Assembly: GCA_028865545.1 (NCBI GenBank) | Contig: JAGWJY010000002.1 | Span: forward strand, 88,514-152,513 | Length of the DNA stretch: 64,000 bases | Direction of reading: 5' to 3' | Source of the DNA: Alphaproteobacteria bacterium | Lineage (GTDB): Bacteria; Pseudomonadota; Alphaproteobacteria; Micropepsales; Micropepsaceae | Part shown: piece after piece, positions 9,048-22,100 of the stretch | How positions within the stretch are numbered: the first letter of the stretch is position 1 | How the letters are laid out: every line of letters starts with the position of its first letter | Notes under the pieces: generated by a model | Database searches by the model: none | Told to the model about the DNA's origin: nothing | Seen by the model: only the letters and a program-made list of their open reading frames with translations | Translations under genes and position numbers: made by a program

Positions 9048-9632
9048 GTGACAGATCAAAGCAAATCGCCGAGACTAGGATACGGCCAGGCCCTCAGCCT
9101 TGGTCGTGTCGCTGTGTTGGCGACCTGTGCGTTGTTCGCGGCCGCACCAGTCTCGCGCGCCGCGGATGTCGGTATGGCCGACCTTCAGGCCGCCGCGCGT
9201 TCGCTCGGGTTTGTGGATTCTCTACAGAACCGTCCCACGATCTCGATCGGTGTGGTGTATGGCGCCGACGTTCATGACGGCCGGGACCAAGCAACCCGCG
9301 TCGCCGGCATGCTGGCGAGCATGCCGGGTCCGAGTTCGTCGACACTTCAGGCAAACATCGTCGCCACGGATGATCTCACAAAGAGCAACCGCCGCTTCGA
9401 CGCGCTGTATCTGATGCCCGGCACGGAAGCCAGCGGCAATCAGATCGCCGATTTCATCAGACGTCAGCATCTGGTGAGCATCTCAAGCGATCCCGCCTGT
9501 CTCGACGGAAAGTATTGCGTATTGATGATCCAAGCAGGTTCGGCCGTGAACATCGTGCTCGATACCGCTTTGGCTTCCGCAGTCAACGCGCGATTCTCTT
9601 CCGTATTTACGATGATGGTGAAACGCAGATGA
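9048..9632 (+). CDS. YfiR-like (DUF4154) periplasmic protein
   Basis: About 194 residues with an N-terminal signal peptide (LGRVAVLATCALFAAAPVSRA). The mature part resembles YfiR/DUF4154 proteins: a start like SIGVVYG, a central DALYLMPG, and the end LVSISSDPACLDGKYCVLMIQAGSAVNIVLDTALASAVNARFSSVFTMMVKR. YfiR proteins are periplasmic sensors that restrain inner-membrane signalling proteins. I chose GTG 9048 because GGACAA lies seven bases upstream; TTG 8997 with AAGGACAA is possible but its spacing is short. The stop overlaps the start of the receptor gene by four bases (ATGA), so the three genes 9048-14440 form one operon. The family call is by pattern only. Confidence 0.65.
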   Translation: MTDQSKSPRLGYGQALSLGRVAVLATCALFAAAPVSRAADVGMADLQAAARSLGFVDSLQNRPTISIGVVYGADVHDGRDQATRVAGMLASMPGPSSSTLQANIVATDDLTKSNRRFDALYLMPGTEASGNQIADFIRRQHLVSISSDPACLDGKYCVLMIQAGSAVNIVLDTALASAVNARFSSVFTMMVKRR

Positions 9633-11674
9633 CCGTGAGTCTCCGCAAAAAAACCGGCGAGCGGCGTAGGGCCCACACCTGCATGTGGACCACGCTTTCG
9701 ATCGGCGCGTCCTTGGCCCTTTCTGCATGGTCCGCAGGAGCCCAGTCGATGGACTACGGTTCGCTCGAACAGCTGTTTGGCGAGGCGGTAACCGCCAGCG
9801 CAACCGGTTCGCCTCAGCGAGCCACCGAGGTGCCGGCCAACATGATCATCGTCACCGCAGATGACATTCGCCGGTCCGGCGCGCGTGATATTCCCGGTAT
9901 CCTTCGTCATGTCGCCGGTGTCGACGTGATGCAATGGGCGAACGACAATTCCGATGTCTCGGTCCGTGGGTACAATCAGGCATATGCGGCCAGGACACTG
10001 GTTTTGATCGACGGCCGTCAGGTCTATGCCGACTATTACGGATTCATACCTTGGAGCGCCCTGCCCGTCGAATTGAGCGCGATCCGCCAAATTGAGATCG
10101 TGAAGGGTCCCAATTCAGCGCTGTTCGGCTTCAACGCCGTCGGGGGCGTGATTAACATCATTACCTACAACCCGCGTTACGATGATGTGAACACGGTATC
10201 CGTCCGCTCGGGAACGCAGGGATTGGCGGAAATATCCGGCGTCACGACAATGCCATTGGGCAACCTCGGCGCCTTGCGCCTTTCGGGAGGGTTGCGGTCG
10301 GATGACGAATTCGCGACGTCTATTCCGTTGGCCATGGCCGGCCCTCCCCGCACGGCGAACGGCCGCATGTCCATTGATGCGGACTCAGTGTTCGAGTTGG
10401 CGGATAACGTCGAATTTGGCCTCGAAGGTAGTCATACGCATGCACGGCAAAACGAAGTCTCGCCGGATTATGTTTGGCAGGATTCCGACTACGAAACGAA
10501 CTCGGTGAAGGGCCAGTTGACAGCCGACACCAGCATTGGCCTGCTCAAGCTTACCGCGTATTCCAATTGGATTTCCTGGCGCGGCACCGGCAATCCCGCG
10601 TTGGGAGTGTTTTCGCAGCACAACCAGGTAACCGTCGTCCAAGCCGAAGATGTCTTCAATCTGGGCGCCGATCACACACTGCGCGCGGCTGTCGAATATC
10701 GCCACAACACCGCTGACACGACGCCGATGAAGGGCGGCACTGTTTCTTATGACGTTATATCCGGGTCCGGCATGTGGAACTGGCACATCACGCCGGCCGT
10801 GTCGCTGACCAATGCGCTGCGCGTCGACAATCTGATATGGCAGCGAAGCGGCGTAATACCCGCCGATTATCCGTTCACCAATCAGGATTGGGAGCGTTCG
10901 ACGACGCAGATCAGTTTCAACAGTGGTGTGTTATGGGTCGTCGGTCCAGCCGACAAACTGCGGCTTATGGCAAGTCGCGGCGTCGAGCTTCCTAATCTGG
11001 TCGAGTCGGGATCGCTGCTCATCGACCTGCCCTACCTGCAGGTGACCGGAACGCCGTTTCTCAAACCGACGGCTGTGACGAATTACGAGTTCGCCTGGGA
11101 TCACGACTTGCCGACGCTGGATGCCCATTTGCAGCTCAGCGCATTTCATCAGCATACAGATAACATTGTGTCGGTTGGCGGCGGCTTCATTCCGACCCTG
11201 ACCAGCCTCTATGCCGCGCCGGCCAATATCGGCTCCTCCGATGCCAACGGTTTGGAGCTGATCGCCGGCGGCTTGTTCGACAGAGACTGGCGGTGGTCGC
11301 TCAGCTATCGCGCCGAATTCGTCAAAGACAATTTCCTGCCCTTTGCAGAAGGTGGCATGGACTACGTCGACTACGAACACACGACACCGAAACATCTCAT
11401 CAAAGGCAATATCGGCTGGGCAAGCGGGAATTGGGAAGTCGACGCCTATCTCAATTATCAGTCCCGCGTCTCCGGCCTACAAACGACCGGAATCAACACC
11501 TACTTGGTCCCCATCGGCACCTACGCGTCGCTCGACGGTCGACTGGCGTACCGCCTGACGGATTGGGCGACGGTTTCCGTGTCGGGGCAGAACTTGCTGC
11601 AGTCTGCGCAACGTCAGACGTCAGGGCCATATATCGAACGGCAGATATTCGCAACGTTGACGCTAAACCGCTAA
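9629..11674 (+). CDS. TonB-dependent receptor linked to a signalling operon
   Basis: A 681-residue outer-membrane receptor that starts inside the stop of the YfiR-like gene (ATGA). After a signal peptide ending near SAGAQ it has LEQLFGEAVTASATGSPQRATEVPANMIIVTADDIRRSGARDIPGILRHVAGVDVMQW, a plug-domain opening I associate with receptors encoded beside YfiR and histidine kinase or GGDEF genes. The plug continues through VKGPNSALFGFNAVGGVINIIT, followed by a barrel ending IFATLTLNR. It is shorter than the two sugar receptors (1052 and 1060 residues) and no substrate-processing genes are beside it. It may report an extracellular ligand to the kinase rather than only import it. Confidence 0.85.
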   Translation: MTVSLRKKTGERRRAHTCMWTTLSIGASLALSAWSAGAQSMDYGSLEQLFGEAVTASATGSPQRATEVPANMIIVTADDIRRSGARDIPGILRHVAGVDVMQWANDNSDVSVRGYNQAYAARTLVLIDGRQVYADYYGFIPWSALPVELSAIRQIEIVKGPNSALFGFNAVGGVINIITYNPRYDDVNTVSVRSGTQGLAEISGVTTMPLGNLGALRLSGGLRSDDEFATSIPLAMAGPPRTANGRMSIDADSVFELADNVEFGLEGSHTHARQNEVSPDYVWQDSDYETNSVKGQLTADTSIGLLKLTAYSNWISWRGTGNPALGVFSQHNQVTVVQAEDVFNLGADHTLRAAVEYRHNTADTTPMKGGTVSYDVISGSGMWNWHITPAVSLTNALRVDNLIWQRSGVIPADYPFTNQDWERSTTQISFNSGVLWVVGPADKLRLMASRGVELPNLVESGSLLIDLPYLQVTGTPFLKPTAVTNYEFAWDHDLPTLDAHLQLSAFHQHTDNIVSVGGGFIPTLTSLYAAPANIGSSDANGLELIAGGLFDRDWRWSLSYRAEFVKDNFLPFAEGGMDYVDYEHTTPKHLIKGNIGWASGNWEVDAYLNYQSRVSGLQTTGINTYLVPIGTYASLDGRLAYRLTDWATVSVSGQNLLQSAQRQTSGPYIERQIFATLTLNR

Positions 11675-11707
11675 CCGGTCCAACAAGACACCGAAGATAC
11701 GGAAACG

Positions 11708-14440
<2,733 letters not shown>

Positions 14441-14470
14441 TCCGTCGGAACGGCGCGCCGTTCGAAACAA

Positions 14471-14501
14471 AAAGGCCCCCCATACGTGCGCATGAGGGGC
14501 C
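14471..14501 (-). terminator. Rho-independent terminator after xylA
   Basis: On the minus strand GGCCCC pairs with GGGGCC around a 16-base loop that can fold further, followed by TTTTTG. It lies 20 bases past the xylA stop codon. Confidence 0.75.
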
Positions 14502-14520
14502 AGTGCTAAGGCGGACGCCC

Positions 14521-15837
14521 TTAGAATTTGCAGCTTGAAGCGATGATGCTCTCGCAGAGTTCCTGCTTGCCGGATTTCGGCTTGGGATCGAGATTCGTCT
14601 TCACCGCGTGGTCGGCGAGCGATGCCAGGTTGTATTCACCTGCCAGAATCTTCTTGCCGAAGGCGCCGCTCCAGCCCGCATAACGCTCCTGCTGGACTTT
14701 GGCGAGGCGCTTCTCGGTGATGATGGTCTCGGCCGCCAGCAATGCACGCGCCAGCGTGTCGATACCCGCGATATGGGCGATATAAAGGTCGTTGGGGTCG
14801 ACCGACTGGCGACGCAGTTTGGCATCGAAGTTGAACCCGCCTGTCGTGAAGCCGCCCGCCTGCAGGAACAGCAGCATCGCCGGCGTCATTTCCTGGGCGT
14901 TGTTCGGGAACTGGTCCGTGTCCCAGCCGTTGCGCGCGTCGCCGCGGTTCATGTCGATCGAGCCGAATATGCCGTAAGCCAGCGCAGCCGCGATTTCGTG
15001 TTCGAAGTCCAGGCCGGCGAGCGTGGCGTGGTTGACCTCGATGTTCACCCGCACTTCCTTCTCCAGCCCGTAGCGCTGCAGAAAGGCGTACACAGCCGCC
15101 ACGTCGCGATCGTACTGATGCTTGGTGGGCTCAAACGGCTTGGGTTCGATCAGGATCGTGCCCTTGAAGCCGATCTTGTGCTTGTGCTCCACGACCATCG
15201 ACAGGAAGCGGCCATAGCGGTCCAGCTCGCCCTTGATGTCGGTGTTGAGGAGGGTGTCATAGCCTTCGCGGCCGCCCCACAGAACATAGTTCTCGCCGCC
15301 GAGCCGGTTCGTTGCTTCGAGGATGAAGCGCACTTGGGCCGCAGCAAAGGCGAAAACATCGGGATCCGGGTTGGTGGCCGCACCGCCGGCATAACGCGGA
15401 TGGCTGAACAGATTGGCCGTGCCCCACAGCAGCTTCAGCTTGGTCTTGGCCATCTTCTCGGCGATCACCGCCTCGATGCGCTGCAGGTTGGCGCCGTGTT
15501 CTTCCAGCGTGTCCGCCGACGCCATGGCATCGACATCATGGAAAGTGAAATAGGGCACCCCGAGCCGGGAGAGGAAATCGAACGCCGCATCTGCCTTCTG
15601 TTCGGCCATCGCCTGGGTGATTGTCGCGCCCAGCCATGGACGCGGCAGCGTGCCCGCGCCGAAAATGTCGTTGCCGGGCCAGTTGAAGGAGTGCCAGTAG
15701 CAAACGGTCAGGCGTAGCCAGTCGGCCATGCGCTTGCCCATCACCATGCGATCCTTGTCGTAGACTTTGAAGGCGAGGTCGTTCGTGCTGTCCGCGCCTT
15801 CAAAGCGAATCGGGGCAACGTCGGAAAAGAGGCTCAT
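14521..15837 (-). CDS. xylA: Xylose isomerase
   Basis: A 438-residue cytoplasmic metal enzyme converting D-xylose to D-xylulose. Hallmarks are the active-site TFHDVDAMA, WGGREGYDTLLNTDIKGELDRYGRFLSMVVEHKHKIGFKGTILIEPKPFEPTKHQYD and IEVNHATLAGLDFEHEIAAA with the metal ligands. Its length fits the class II enzymes. The start at 15837 (MSLFSDVAPIRFEG) overlaps the xylB stop by four bases (ATGA), giving translational coupling. The isomerase route contrasts with the oxidative Weimberg route of Caulobacter crescentus. Confidence 0.97.
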   Translation of the reverse strand: MSLFSDVAPIRFEGADSTNDLAFKVYDKDRMVMGKRMADWLRLTVCYWHSFNWPGNDIFGAGTLPRPWLGATITQAMAEQKADAAFDFLSRLGVPYFTFHDVDAMASADTLEEHGANLQRIEAVIAEKMAKTKLKLLWGTANLFSHPRYAGGAATNPDPDVFAFAAAQVRFILEATNRLGGENYVLWGGREGYDTLLNTDIKGELDRYGRFLSMVVEHKHKIGFKGTILIEPKPFEPTKHQYDRDVAAVYAFLQRYGLEKEVRVNIEVNHATLAGLDFEHEIAAALAYGIFGSIDMNRGDARNGWDTDQFPNNAQEMTPAMLLFLQAGGFTTGGFNFDAKLRRQSVDPNDLYIAHIAGIDTLARALLAAETIITEKRLAKVQQERYAGWSGAFGKKILAGEYNLASLADHAVKTNLDPKPKSGKQELCESIIASSCKF

Positions 15838-17294
15838 CTGGCAAACTCCCTGAAAGATCCCTTGAGATTCTGATAGAGGCGGACAAACAACGGCCGGCGC
15901 CGGGTCATCTGTTCGCGCAGTGCGGTGTCCGGCTGAACAATGCGGGTCACTTTGGGCGCGACACAAACCGTATCGGGGTCCTCACCGGTGTCGGCCAGCC
16001 GTCCCAGCCGTGCCGCACCGAAGGCCGCGCCGACTTCACCGCCTTCGCGATAGGTCAGCGGCAGATTCAACGCCGATGCCAATATGCGGCCCCAGTACGG
16101 CAGACGTGCGCCGCCGCCCGTGACGCTGATATCGCCAATCGTGCCGCCACTTTCGAGCAAGGCATCGAGCCCGTCGGCAAACGCCAGCGCCACGCCTTCA
16201 AGCACGGCATGCGCCAGATCGGCGCCTGTGGTCTCTGCGGTCAAACCGAAGAACACGCCGCGCGCGTAAGGATCGTTGTGCGGCGTACGTTCGCCGGACA
16301 GGTAAGGCAGGTAGATCGGCGAGTCGGCGCGCAGGCCGCGCGCTTCTGCGCCGGCAACCGTGTCGACGACATGCTTGGAACCGGTGAGATGCGTCACCCA
16401 GTCGAGTGCCGCGGCGGCCGTCAGGATCACCGACATCTGATGCCAGCGCTGCGGCAGGCAATGGCAGAAGGCATGCGCCGCCTTCGCCGGGTTCGGGCGG
16501 AACTTGTCCGTCACGACGAACAGCACACCCGAGGTACCGAGCGACAGGAATGCTTGGCCCGGCATAACCACACCGAGTCCGGCCGCGCTGGCGGCGTTGT
16601 CACCACCGCCACCGGCTACAACAACGCGCGGAATGCCCAATTCGTCGGCCACCTCGGCACGCAGCTTGCCCGTCGGCGCATTGCCTTCGAACAGGCGCGG
16701 CATGTTCGATCGCTTCAAATCCGTCGCTTTCAACATCGCGTCGGACCAGTCGCGCTTGCCGACATCCAGCCACAGCGTACCCGCCGCGTCCGACATGTCG
16801 GACGCCTTCTCGCCGGTCAGTTTCAGCCGCACATAATCTTTGGGTAACAGCACCGTCGCGGTGCGCCGGAACACGTCAGGCTCATGGTTCTTAACCCAGA
16901 GCAGCTTGGGCGCAGTGAAACCCGGCATCGCGAGGTTGCCGGTGATCTCGCGCGAGTGCGGTTCCAGCTTTTCAAGTTCGGCGCATTCTGCTTCCGAGCG
17001 GCCATCGTTCCACAAGATCGCGGGCCGCAACGGTTTATCGGCGCCGTCCAGCAGCGTCGCGCCATGCATCTGGCCGCTGAGACCAATGCCCTTGATCGCA
17101 CGTCGATCCTTTTCGGGGATAGACCGCACGGCTTCGACCGTCGCGCGCCACCAGCTGTCCGCGTCCTGCTCAGACCACAACGGTTGCGACCGCTCGACGG
17201 TCAACGCCGCAGAACCTTGTCCCACCAGACGATCCTTGTCGTCCGTCAGGACTGCTTTCACACTGGACGTGCCGACATCAATGCCGAGATACAT
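15834..17294 (-). CDS. xylB: Xylulokinase
   Basis: A 486-residue FGGY-family kinase that phosphorylates D-xylulose to xylulose 5-phosphate. The start at 17294 gives MYLGIDVGTSSVKAVLTD, the N-terminal phosphate-binding loop. Further landmarks are GLSGQMHGATLLD, LPKDYVRLKLTGEKASDMSDAAGTLWLDV and the C-terminal ISVTGGGARLPYWGRILASALNLPL. It is the first gene of xylBA. An operator-like palindrome lies 87-100 bases upstream and a separate 10-base inverted repeat 116-180 bases upstream. Confidence 0.97.
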   Translation of the reverse strand: MYLGIDVGTSSVKAVLTDDKDRLVGQGSAALTVERSQPLWSEQDADSWWRATVEAVRSIPEKDRRAIKGIGLSGQMHGATLLDGADKPLRPAILWNDGRSEAECAELEKLEPHSREITGNLAMPGFTAPKLLWVKNHEPDVFRRTATVLLPKDYVRLKLTGEKASDMSDAAGTLWLDVGKRDWSDAMLKATDLKRSNMPRLFEGNAPTGKLRAEVADELGIPRVVVAGGGGDNAASAAGLGVVMPGQAFLSLGTSGVLFVVTDKFRPNPAKAAHAFCHCLPQRWHQMSVILTAAAALDWVTHLTGSKHVVDTVAGAEARGLRADSPIYLPYLSGERTPHNDPYARGVFFGLTAETTGADLAHAVLEGVALAFADGLDALLESGGTIGDISVTGGGARLPYWGRILASALNLPLTYREGGEVGAAFGAARLGRLADTGEDPDTVCVAPKVTRIVQPDTALREQMTRRRPLFVRLYQNLKGSFREFAR

Positions 17295-17380
17295 AATCTT
17301 TCCCTGCTCCCCGCGACCCTTCCCAAAAAGGCCCAAAATCAGTCTCTGACAGCCGCGGGCTGCGCTCTTTGCGGCGCTCT

Positions 17381-17394
17381 TGGTAGCGCTATCA
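17381..17394. promoter_or_regulatory. LacI-type operator before xylBA
   Basis: TGGTAGCGCTATCA is a palindrome with one mismatch pair. It is intermediate between the TGGTAGCGGTACCA sites of the xylan genes and the TGATAGCGCTGTCA sites of the mannose locus, and sits upstream of the xylB start at 17294. Confidence 0.7.
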
Positions 17395-17409
17395 TATAGA
17401 ACCGCACGA

Positions 17410-17474
17410 TCACGTAAATACACAAATGCCCATAAAACCTGCGCCGAAGCGAAAAACGACTCTGATTTACGTGA
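17410..17474. repeat. 10-base inverted repeat in the xylB upstream region
   Basis: TCACGTAAAT at 17410-17419 is repeated exactly in inverted form, ATTTACGTGA, at 17465-17474. The 45-base spacer is too long for a simple terminator and there is no T-run after it, so it may be a pair of protein-binding half-sites. Confidence 0.5.
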
Positions 17475-17507
17475 GCGCCGAAGAATAACTACGGATAACC
17501 ATGCTGA

Positions 17508-18956
17508 TCAGTCAAGAAAGGCGTCGAGTCCCTCATAGGCTGCACCGACCGCCGAAACGAACTTCGGCTCCGTCGCCAGATCGGCCGAGAAGACATCTCT
17601 CACTGCCAGAAAGCGCGGCAGATCGGTGCCGGACTTGCCGACACAACCTTTGCCGACATCGGCCAGCACCTTGGCAAGCGGATCATTGAGCGGACGTCCT
17701 TCTTTCGCCTCGCGCACAACAAACGTCATCCACGCCGCGACGGGGACCGCAAGCCGCCTGATCGGCCGGCCCGCCGCCAAGGCATCGATAATCGTCCCCA
17801 GGATGCGATACGGCAGCTTCTGCGATCCGTCCGAGGCAATCTGGTACAGCCGGTGCGTCAGCGCCGGATTTCGAAAGCGCTGAAGGATATCATTGATATA
17901 GGACTCGAATTCGAGCCCGCGCGTGCCGCGCAGCGTCGGCGTGATGTCCTCGCGCATCATCCGCGCCACGAAGCCGGCAAGACGCGCGTCGCCCATGGCT
18001 TCGCCCACGGATGTGTGGCCGGCCAAAAGCCCCGCATAGGCTAGGGTCGAATGTGCGCCGTTTAAGAGGCGTATCTTGGCCTGCTCGTAAGCCTCGACGT
18101 CGTTCGTCAGGCTGGCACCGACGCTCGCCAGATCGGGGGCGTCCGGACCAAGGATGTCCTCGATGACCCATTGCAGAAAGGCCTCGCGCTGCACCGGACT
18201 GTCGTCATACAGCCCAACCGATTCCGCCACCTTCTGCTTCAGCGCGTCGTCCGTCGCCGGCGTGATGCTGTCCACCATCGTGCATGGAAAGCGCACTTCG
18301 CCGGCAATCCAGGACTCCAGGTCCTTGTCGCCGCGGGCTTTGGCCATACCCATGACCGCGCTGCGGAACTTATGGCCGTTGCCGACGACGTTATCGCAAC
18401 TGATCGCCACGAAGGGGGCCACCCCCTCGGCTCTGCGCCGCACCAAGCCTTCCGTCACCCAGCCAATGGCGCTTCTCGGCGTGGTCGGATGAGCAAGGTC
18501 GTGGATGACGTCGGGATGCTGCAGGTCCAGTTCGTCACCTGCCAGGCAATAACCCTTTTCGGTGATGGTGAGCGTCACCAGTTTGACTTGTGGCTGGATG
18601 AGCCTGGCAAAGATGCGGTCGTCATCCTGTGACGCCAGCAAATATTCCTTCATCGACCCGATAACCCGGAAACGAATTTGGGCGTCCAGTTCGGCGACGA
18701 CATAAAGCCGCTCCTGCGGGATCAAAGCCGCCGCCAGCCCCGGCGGTCGCAGTTCGGCGGCGCAGATCGCCCAGCGCGGGTCGCGTTTCAGCAGGGTGTC
18801 GACATACCAGGCCTGATGCCCGCGATGAAACGCGCCAGGCCCGAAATGGACGATGCCGACCTGTGTTGCGCTGCGGTCGTAAGCCGGCGTTTCCACACCC
18901 GCTCGCAGCGCCCCGAGGGTCTGTGGCGTCAGCCGGGCCTGTTTGGGCGTGGGCAT
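17508..18956 (-). CDS. uxuB: Fructuronate reductase (mannitol dehydrogenase family)
   Basis: A 482-residue NAD-dependent oxidoreductase of the long-chain mannitol dehydrogenase family. The nucleotide-binding motif is GIVHFGPGAFHRGHQAWYVDTLL at residues 33-55. NDVEAYEQAKIRLLNGAHSTLAYAG carries the family's substrate-site Lys and His. In this setting (glucuronidases and mannonate dehydratase nearby) the D-fructuronate to D-mannonate step is the best assignment; mannitol 2-dehydrogenase is the alternative. The start at 18956 (MPTPKQARLTP) has AGGACAAAAAGC before it. It lies just downstream of the receptor terminator, whose stem contains operator-like halves. Confidence 0.85.
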   Translation of the reverse strand: MPTPKQARLTPQTLGALRAGVETPAYDRSATQVGIVHFGPGAFHRGHQAWYVDTLLKRDPRWAICAAELRPPGLAAALIPQERLYVVAELDAQIRFRVIGSMKEYLLASQDDDRIFARLIQPQVKLVTLTITEKGYCLAGDELDLQHPDVIHDLAHPTTPRSAIGWVTEGLVRRRAEGVAPFVAISCDNVVGNGHKFRSAVMGMAKARGDKDLESWIAGEVRFPCTMVDSITPATDDALKQKVAESVGLYDDSPVQREAFLQWVIEDILGPDAPDLASVGASLTNDVEAYEQAKIRLLNGAHSTLAYAGLLAGHTSVGEAMGDARLAGFVARMMREDITPTLRGTRGLEFESYINDILQRFRNPALTHRLYQIASDGSQKLPYRILGTIIDALAAGRPIRRLAVPVAAWMTFVVREAKEGRPLNDPLAKVLADVGKGCVGKSGTDLPRFLAVRDVFSADLATEPKFVSAVGAAYEGLDAFLD

Positions 18957-19009
18957 GCTTTTTGTCCTGTCTGATTGGTAGATAAAGCACCTTACAGAGT
19001 GAAAATCCA

Positions 19010-19046
19010 AAAAAAAAGGAGCGGTACCATTTTCTGGGTACCGCTC
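19010..19046 (-). terminator. Terminator of the large TonB receptor gene, carrying operator-like half-sites
   Basis: On the minus strand GAGCGGTACC pairs with GGTACCGCTC around an 8-base loop and is followed by CTTTTTTTTT. It begins about 78 bases past the receptor stop. The stem arms contain AGCGGTACCA and GGTACCGCT, which match the right and left parts of the operator TGGTAGCGGTACCA. It ends 54 bases before the uxuB start, where an operator for that gene would be expected. Confidence 0.85.
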
Positions 19047-19123
19047 ATGGGAGGGAACAGGAAACAGGGGGCCCGCCGCCCCTCCCGTACTCGGAGAGGA
19101 GCAGCGGAAGATACTGACGCGAA

Positions 19124-22100
19124 CTAGAACGTACCGCGGATGCCAATCAGGTACAGACTACCTTGATTGTAATAGGTGAAGGGAGCCGACGGATACTGGA
19201 AGGTCGCCTTCAGCTTCGCCTTGAACACGTTCTGGATGTCGAAGGTAAGTTCCGGATCCGATGGAATGGTCCCGAACAGGGTTGATAGTTTCAGGCTGGA
19301 TGAGAAGTCAGCCTGACCGTAGGGCTGCTGGAAGAGATACGCACCGCCCGGGCACCCGGCGGACGTCGCAGTCGGCAGACAGATGCCGTTCTGGTTCGAA
19401 CCCGAATTATACTCCCGAGCCGTGAAGTTATACGACATGCGCAGCATCGCGCCGCCGTTCTCGTAGTAGCCTGTCAGGTTGTAGGTGTACGGCGCGACGC
19501 CGGTCGCGATCGCGGGAGCAGCACCGCTGCTCTTCTGATCGACAATCGTGAAGTTGGCCGTGACGCCCAACCCCGTGAAGCCCAGATACGGGTCTGTCAG
19601 GAAGTCAAGCGGCTGCACCATGTCCATTTCGACGCCGTTGATGGTCTCCAGACCGTTGGCATTGACCTGCTTCTGAATGATGACAGTGGTGTTGCAGTTG
19701 GTGTCCGACGTGCAGCCTCTGGCCTGCAGGGCCGCCTGTTGCGTCGGATTCGCTGTCGAGTAGGTGATGCCGTACTGCGCCAGGAACGAGAACGGTTCCG
19801 TGGTGTTGCCGAGGATCGTAAATCCGCTGATGCCCTTCCGGAAAACCGACGCCCCGATATAACCTTCGCCGCCGGTGTAGAGTTCGGCGCCGAGGTCGAT
19901 GTTGTTGGAGTAGAATGGTGCGAGATCCGGATTGCCGACGGTGGCCTGCGCCGCCGACGGATCGCCGAAGTTCACGCCTGGAAGCATCGAGCTCGGATTC
20001 GGACGCGTCATCGTGCGCGAGATGGAACCCCTTACCTCGAAGTCGTCCGCCACTTCATAAGCCAAATTGATCGACGGCAGGAACGATTGATAAGTGTGTT
20101 GCGTCAGGGTCCATGTGTTGTAGTTCGGATACTTGCCGCCATCTGCAGGGACCGTGTACGGCGCCGCGTCACGCGGATCGGCATGGGACACATATCCGCC
20201 GATCCTCTGGTGTGTTTCCACCCAGCGCAGACCCACGTTGTACTTCAGACTGCGGTCGCCCAGGTGCAGGATGCCGTTGGCTTCGGCGTACATGCCCCAG
20301 TTCTTCTCGTCGACCAAGCCGGCGCTGGCGCCGGTGTTGGCGCCGGTGGCGTTGGGCGCGTTCGGGTAGTCAAACGCCGCAAAGTGTGCGTCCCGCTCGA
20401 TCTTGGCGTAGTTGGCGGTGATGAACCCGGCCGGCCCTGGCAAGAGGTAGTTTGCCAGGTTTGCCTGCGGGATATAGGAGCCTGCCCACGTCAACGTCGG
20501 CATGCCGACGCTGTAGTAGGTACCATAGCCTGGATAGGCCGGCAATCCGCCACCGATCGACGTGCCAGGCGTCTGCGTACCCGTGAGCACCAACCCATTA
20601 CATCCCGGCTCCGAGTTAGGCCCAGGCAGGTACACATTGGGATTGTCGCCGCAGACCGCGTTCTGCCACGCTTGGCTGTTGTCGTAGCCCATGATGTTGC
20701 GGTAGGCCTCGTCGAACGCGCCGCCAAATTTCACGTTCATCTCGTCGCCGCCGTACTCCATGTCGAGATGCACACCATTGGTGTAAACGTAGCGCTTCTC
20801 GTCCTGGATATTCACGCGACCACCGGCCCACACGAAGTTCGCCGGGTTGTTCAGATCGATGTTGAACGCCTCTGTCGGGACGCCATTGTTCGTGTAGGTC
20901 ACAAACGCGCCGCCAGTGGGCGGTAGCGGCGTGCCCGGTATTGTGGGCGCGGTCGCGTTGCTGGCCGGCGTGTTGACCAAGATCGTCGGTGAGTCGCGGA
21001 AGAAGTGGCTCCGCGTCACATTCGCCTTGAGGGAGACGTTGAAGAGATCGGTGACTTGCCACTCCATGCCGGGATTGATGCTCAGGAAGTCCTCCTTCTC
21101 CTTGTAGGGACGGGCTTCCAGGAAGAACTGCGAGTTCGCGAACGTGCCGCTGGTAACCACGCCGTTGGCATCGAGCTTCAGGTTCTCCGGGATCATCGAG
21201 CCGTTACGCCCGACCCAGTCGATGTCGCTGCGGTTGAGATTGTTGTCGAGGCGCCCACCGATCATGTCCACATAGAAGTGCAGATTGTCGGTTGGCCTAT
21301 ATTCGAGGCTAACCACGCCGTTAAAACGGCTGCGCGTGCCTTGCTCGAACATCGGACGGCCGAGGCGCGGGATCAGGGCGGTGCCGAGCTGTTCGACCGT
21401 CAAGCCGGGGTTGAGCGCCAACAACATGGCCTTATCGATTGTCGCGCCCGGAACGAGGCCACCGGTCGTGACGTTGACGGGTACCGTCGCGGGAATCGTC
21501 CAGTTGCCGCCGCCGATGGGCGCACAGTCATTTGCCGGGCACATCGCCGCATTCAGCTTCGGCGTCGTCCAGCCGATGGTTTCGAAACCGGTGGTGTACA
21601 CCGGGTTGACCAGACCGGTGACGCCGATCAGGACGCCAAAGGGGCCTTCGGTGTCGCTGACGATCAAGGTGCCGTGCTCACCGACCGCCGTATGATCGTT
21701 CGACGACTGGGTGCCCTGGGCCGAATAGGTGATGTGCATGCCCGGATTGTCGAAGGGCCGCATGGTGCGCATGTTGACCGTGCCGGCCGCGCCGCCTTCG
21801 AGCAGATCGGCGTACGGTGTCTTGTTGACCGTCAACTGCGTGAACAACTCCGACGGCAGCATGTTGAGGTCGACTTCGCGGTTGGTGCCCTGCGCGTCCG
21901 TCGTGCCGGTTGATCCCATTGCCACCTGGGCGCCGTTGAGCAGCACCTTGGTGAAGCTGGGGCCGAGACCGCGGATTTGGATGTTAACGCCTTCACCGTC
22001 GATGTCGCGGCTGATGGTGACGCCCGGGATACGGTTGAACGACTCGGCGATGTTGGTGTCTGGGAACTTGCCGATGTCTTCGGCGAAGACCGTGTCGGTA

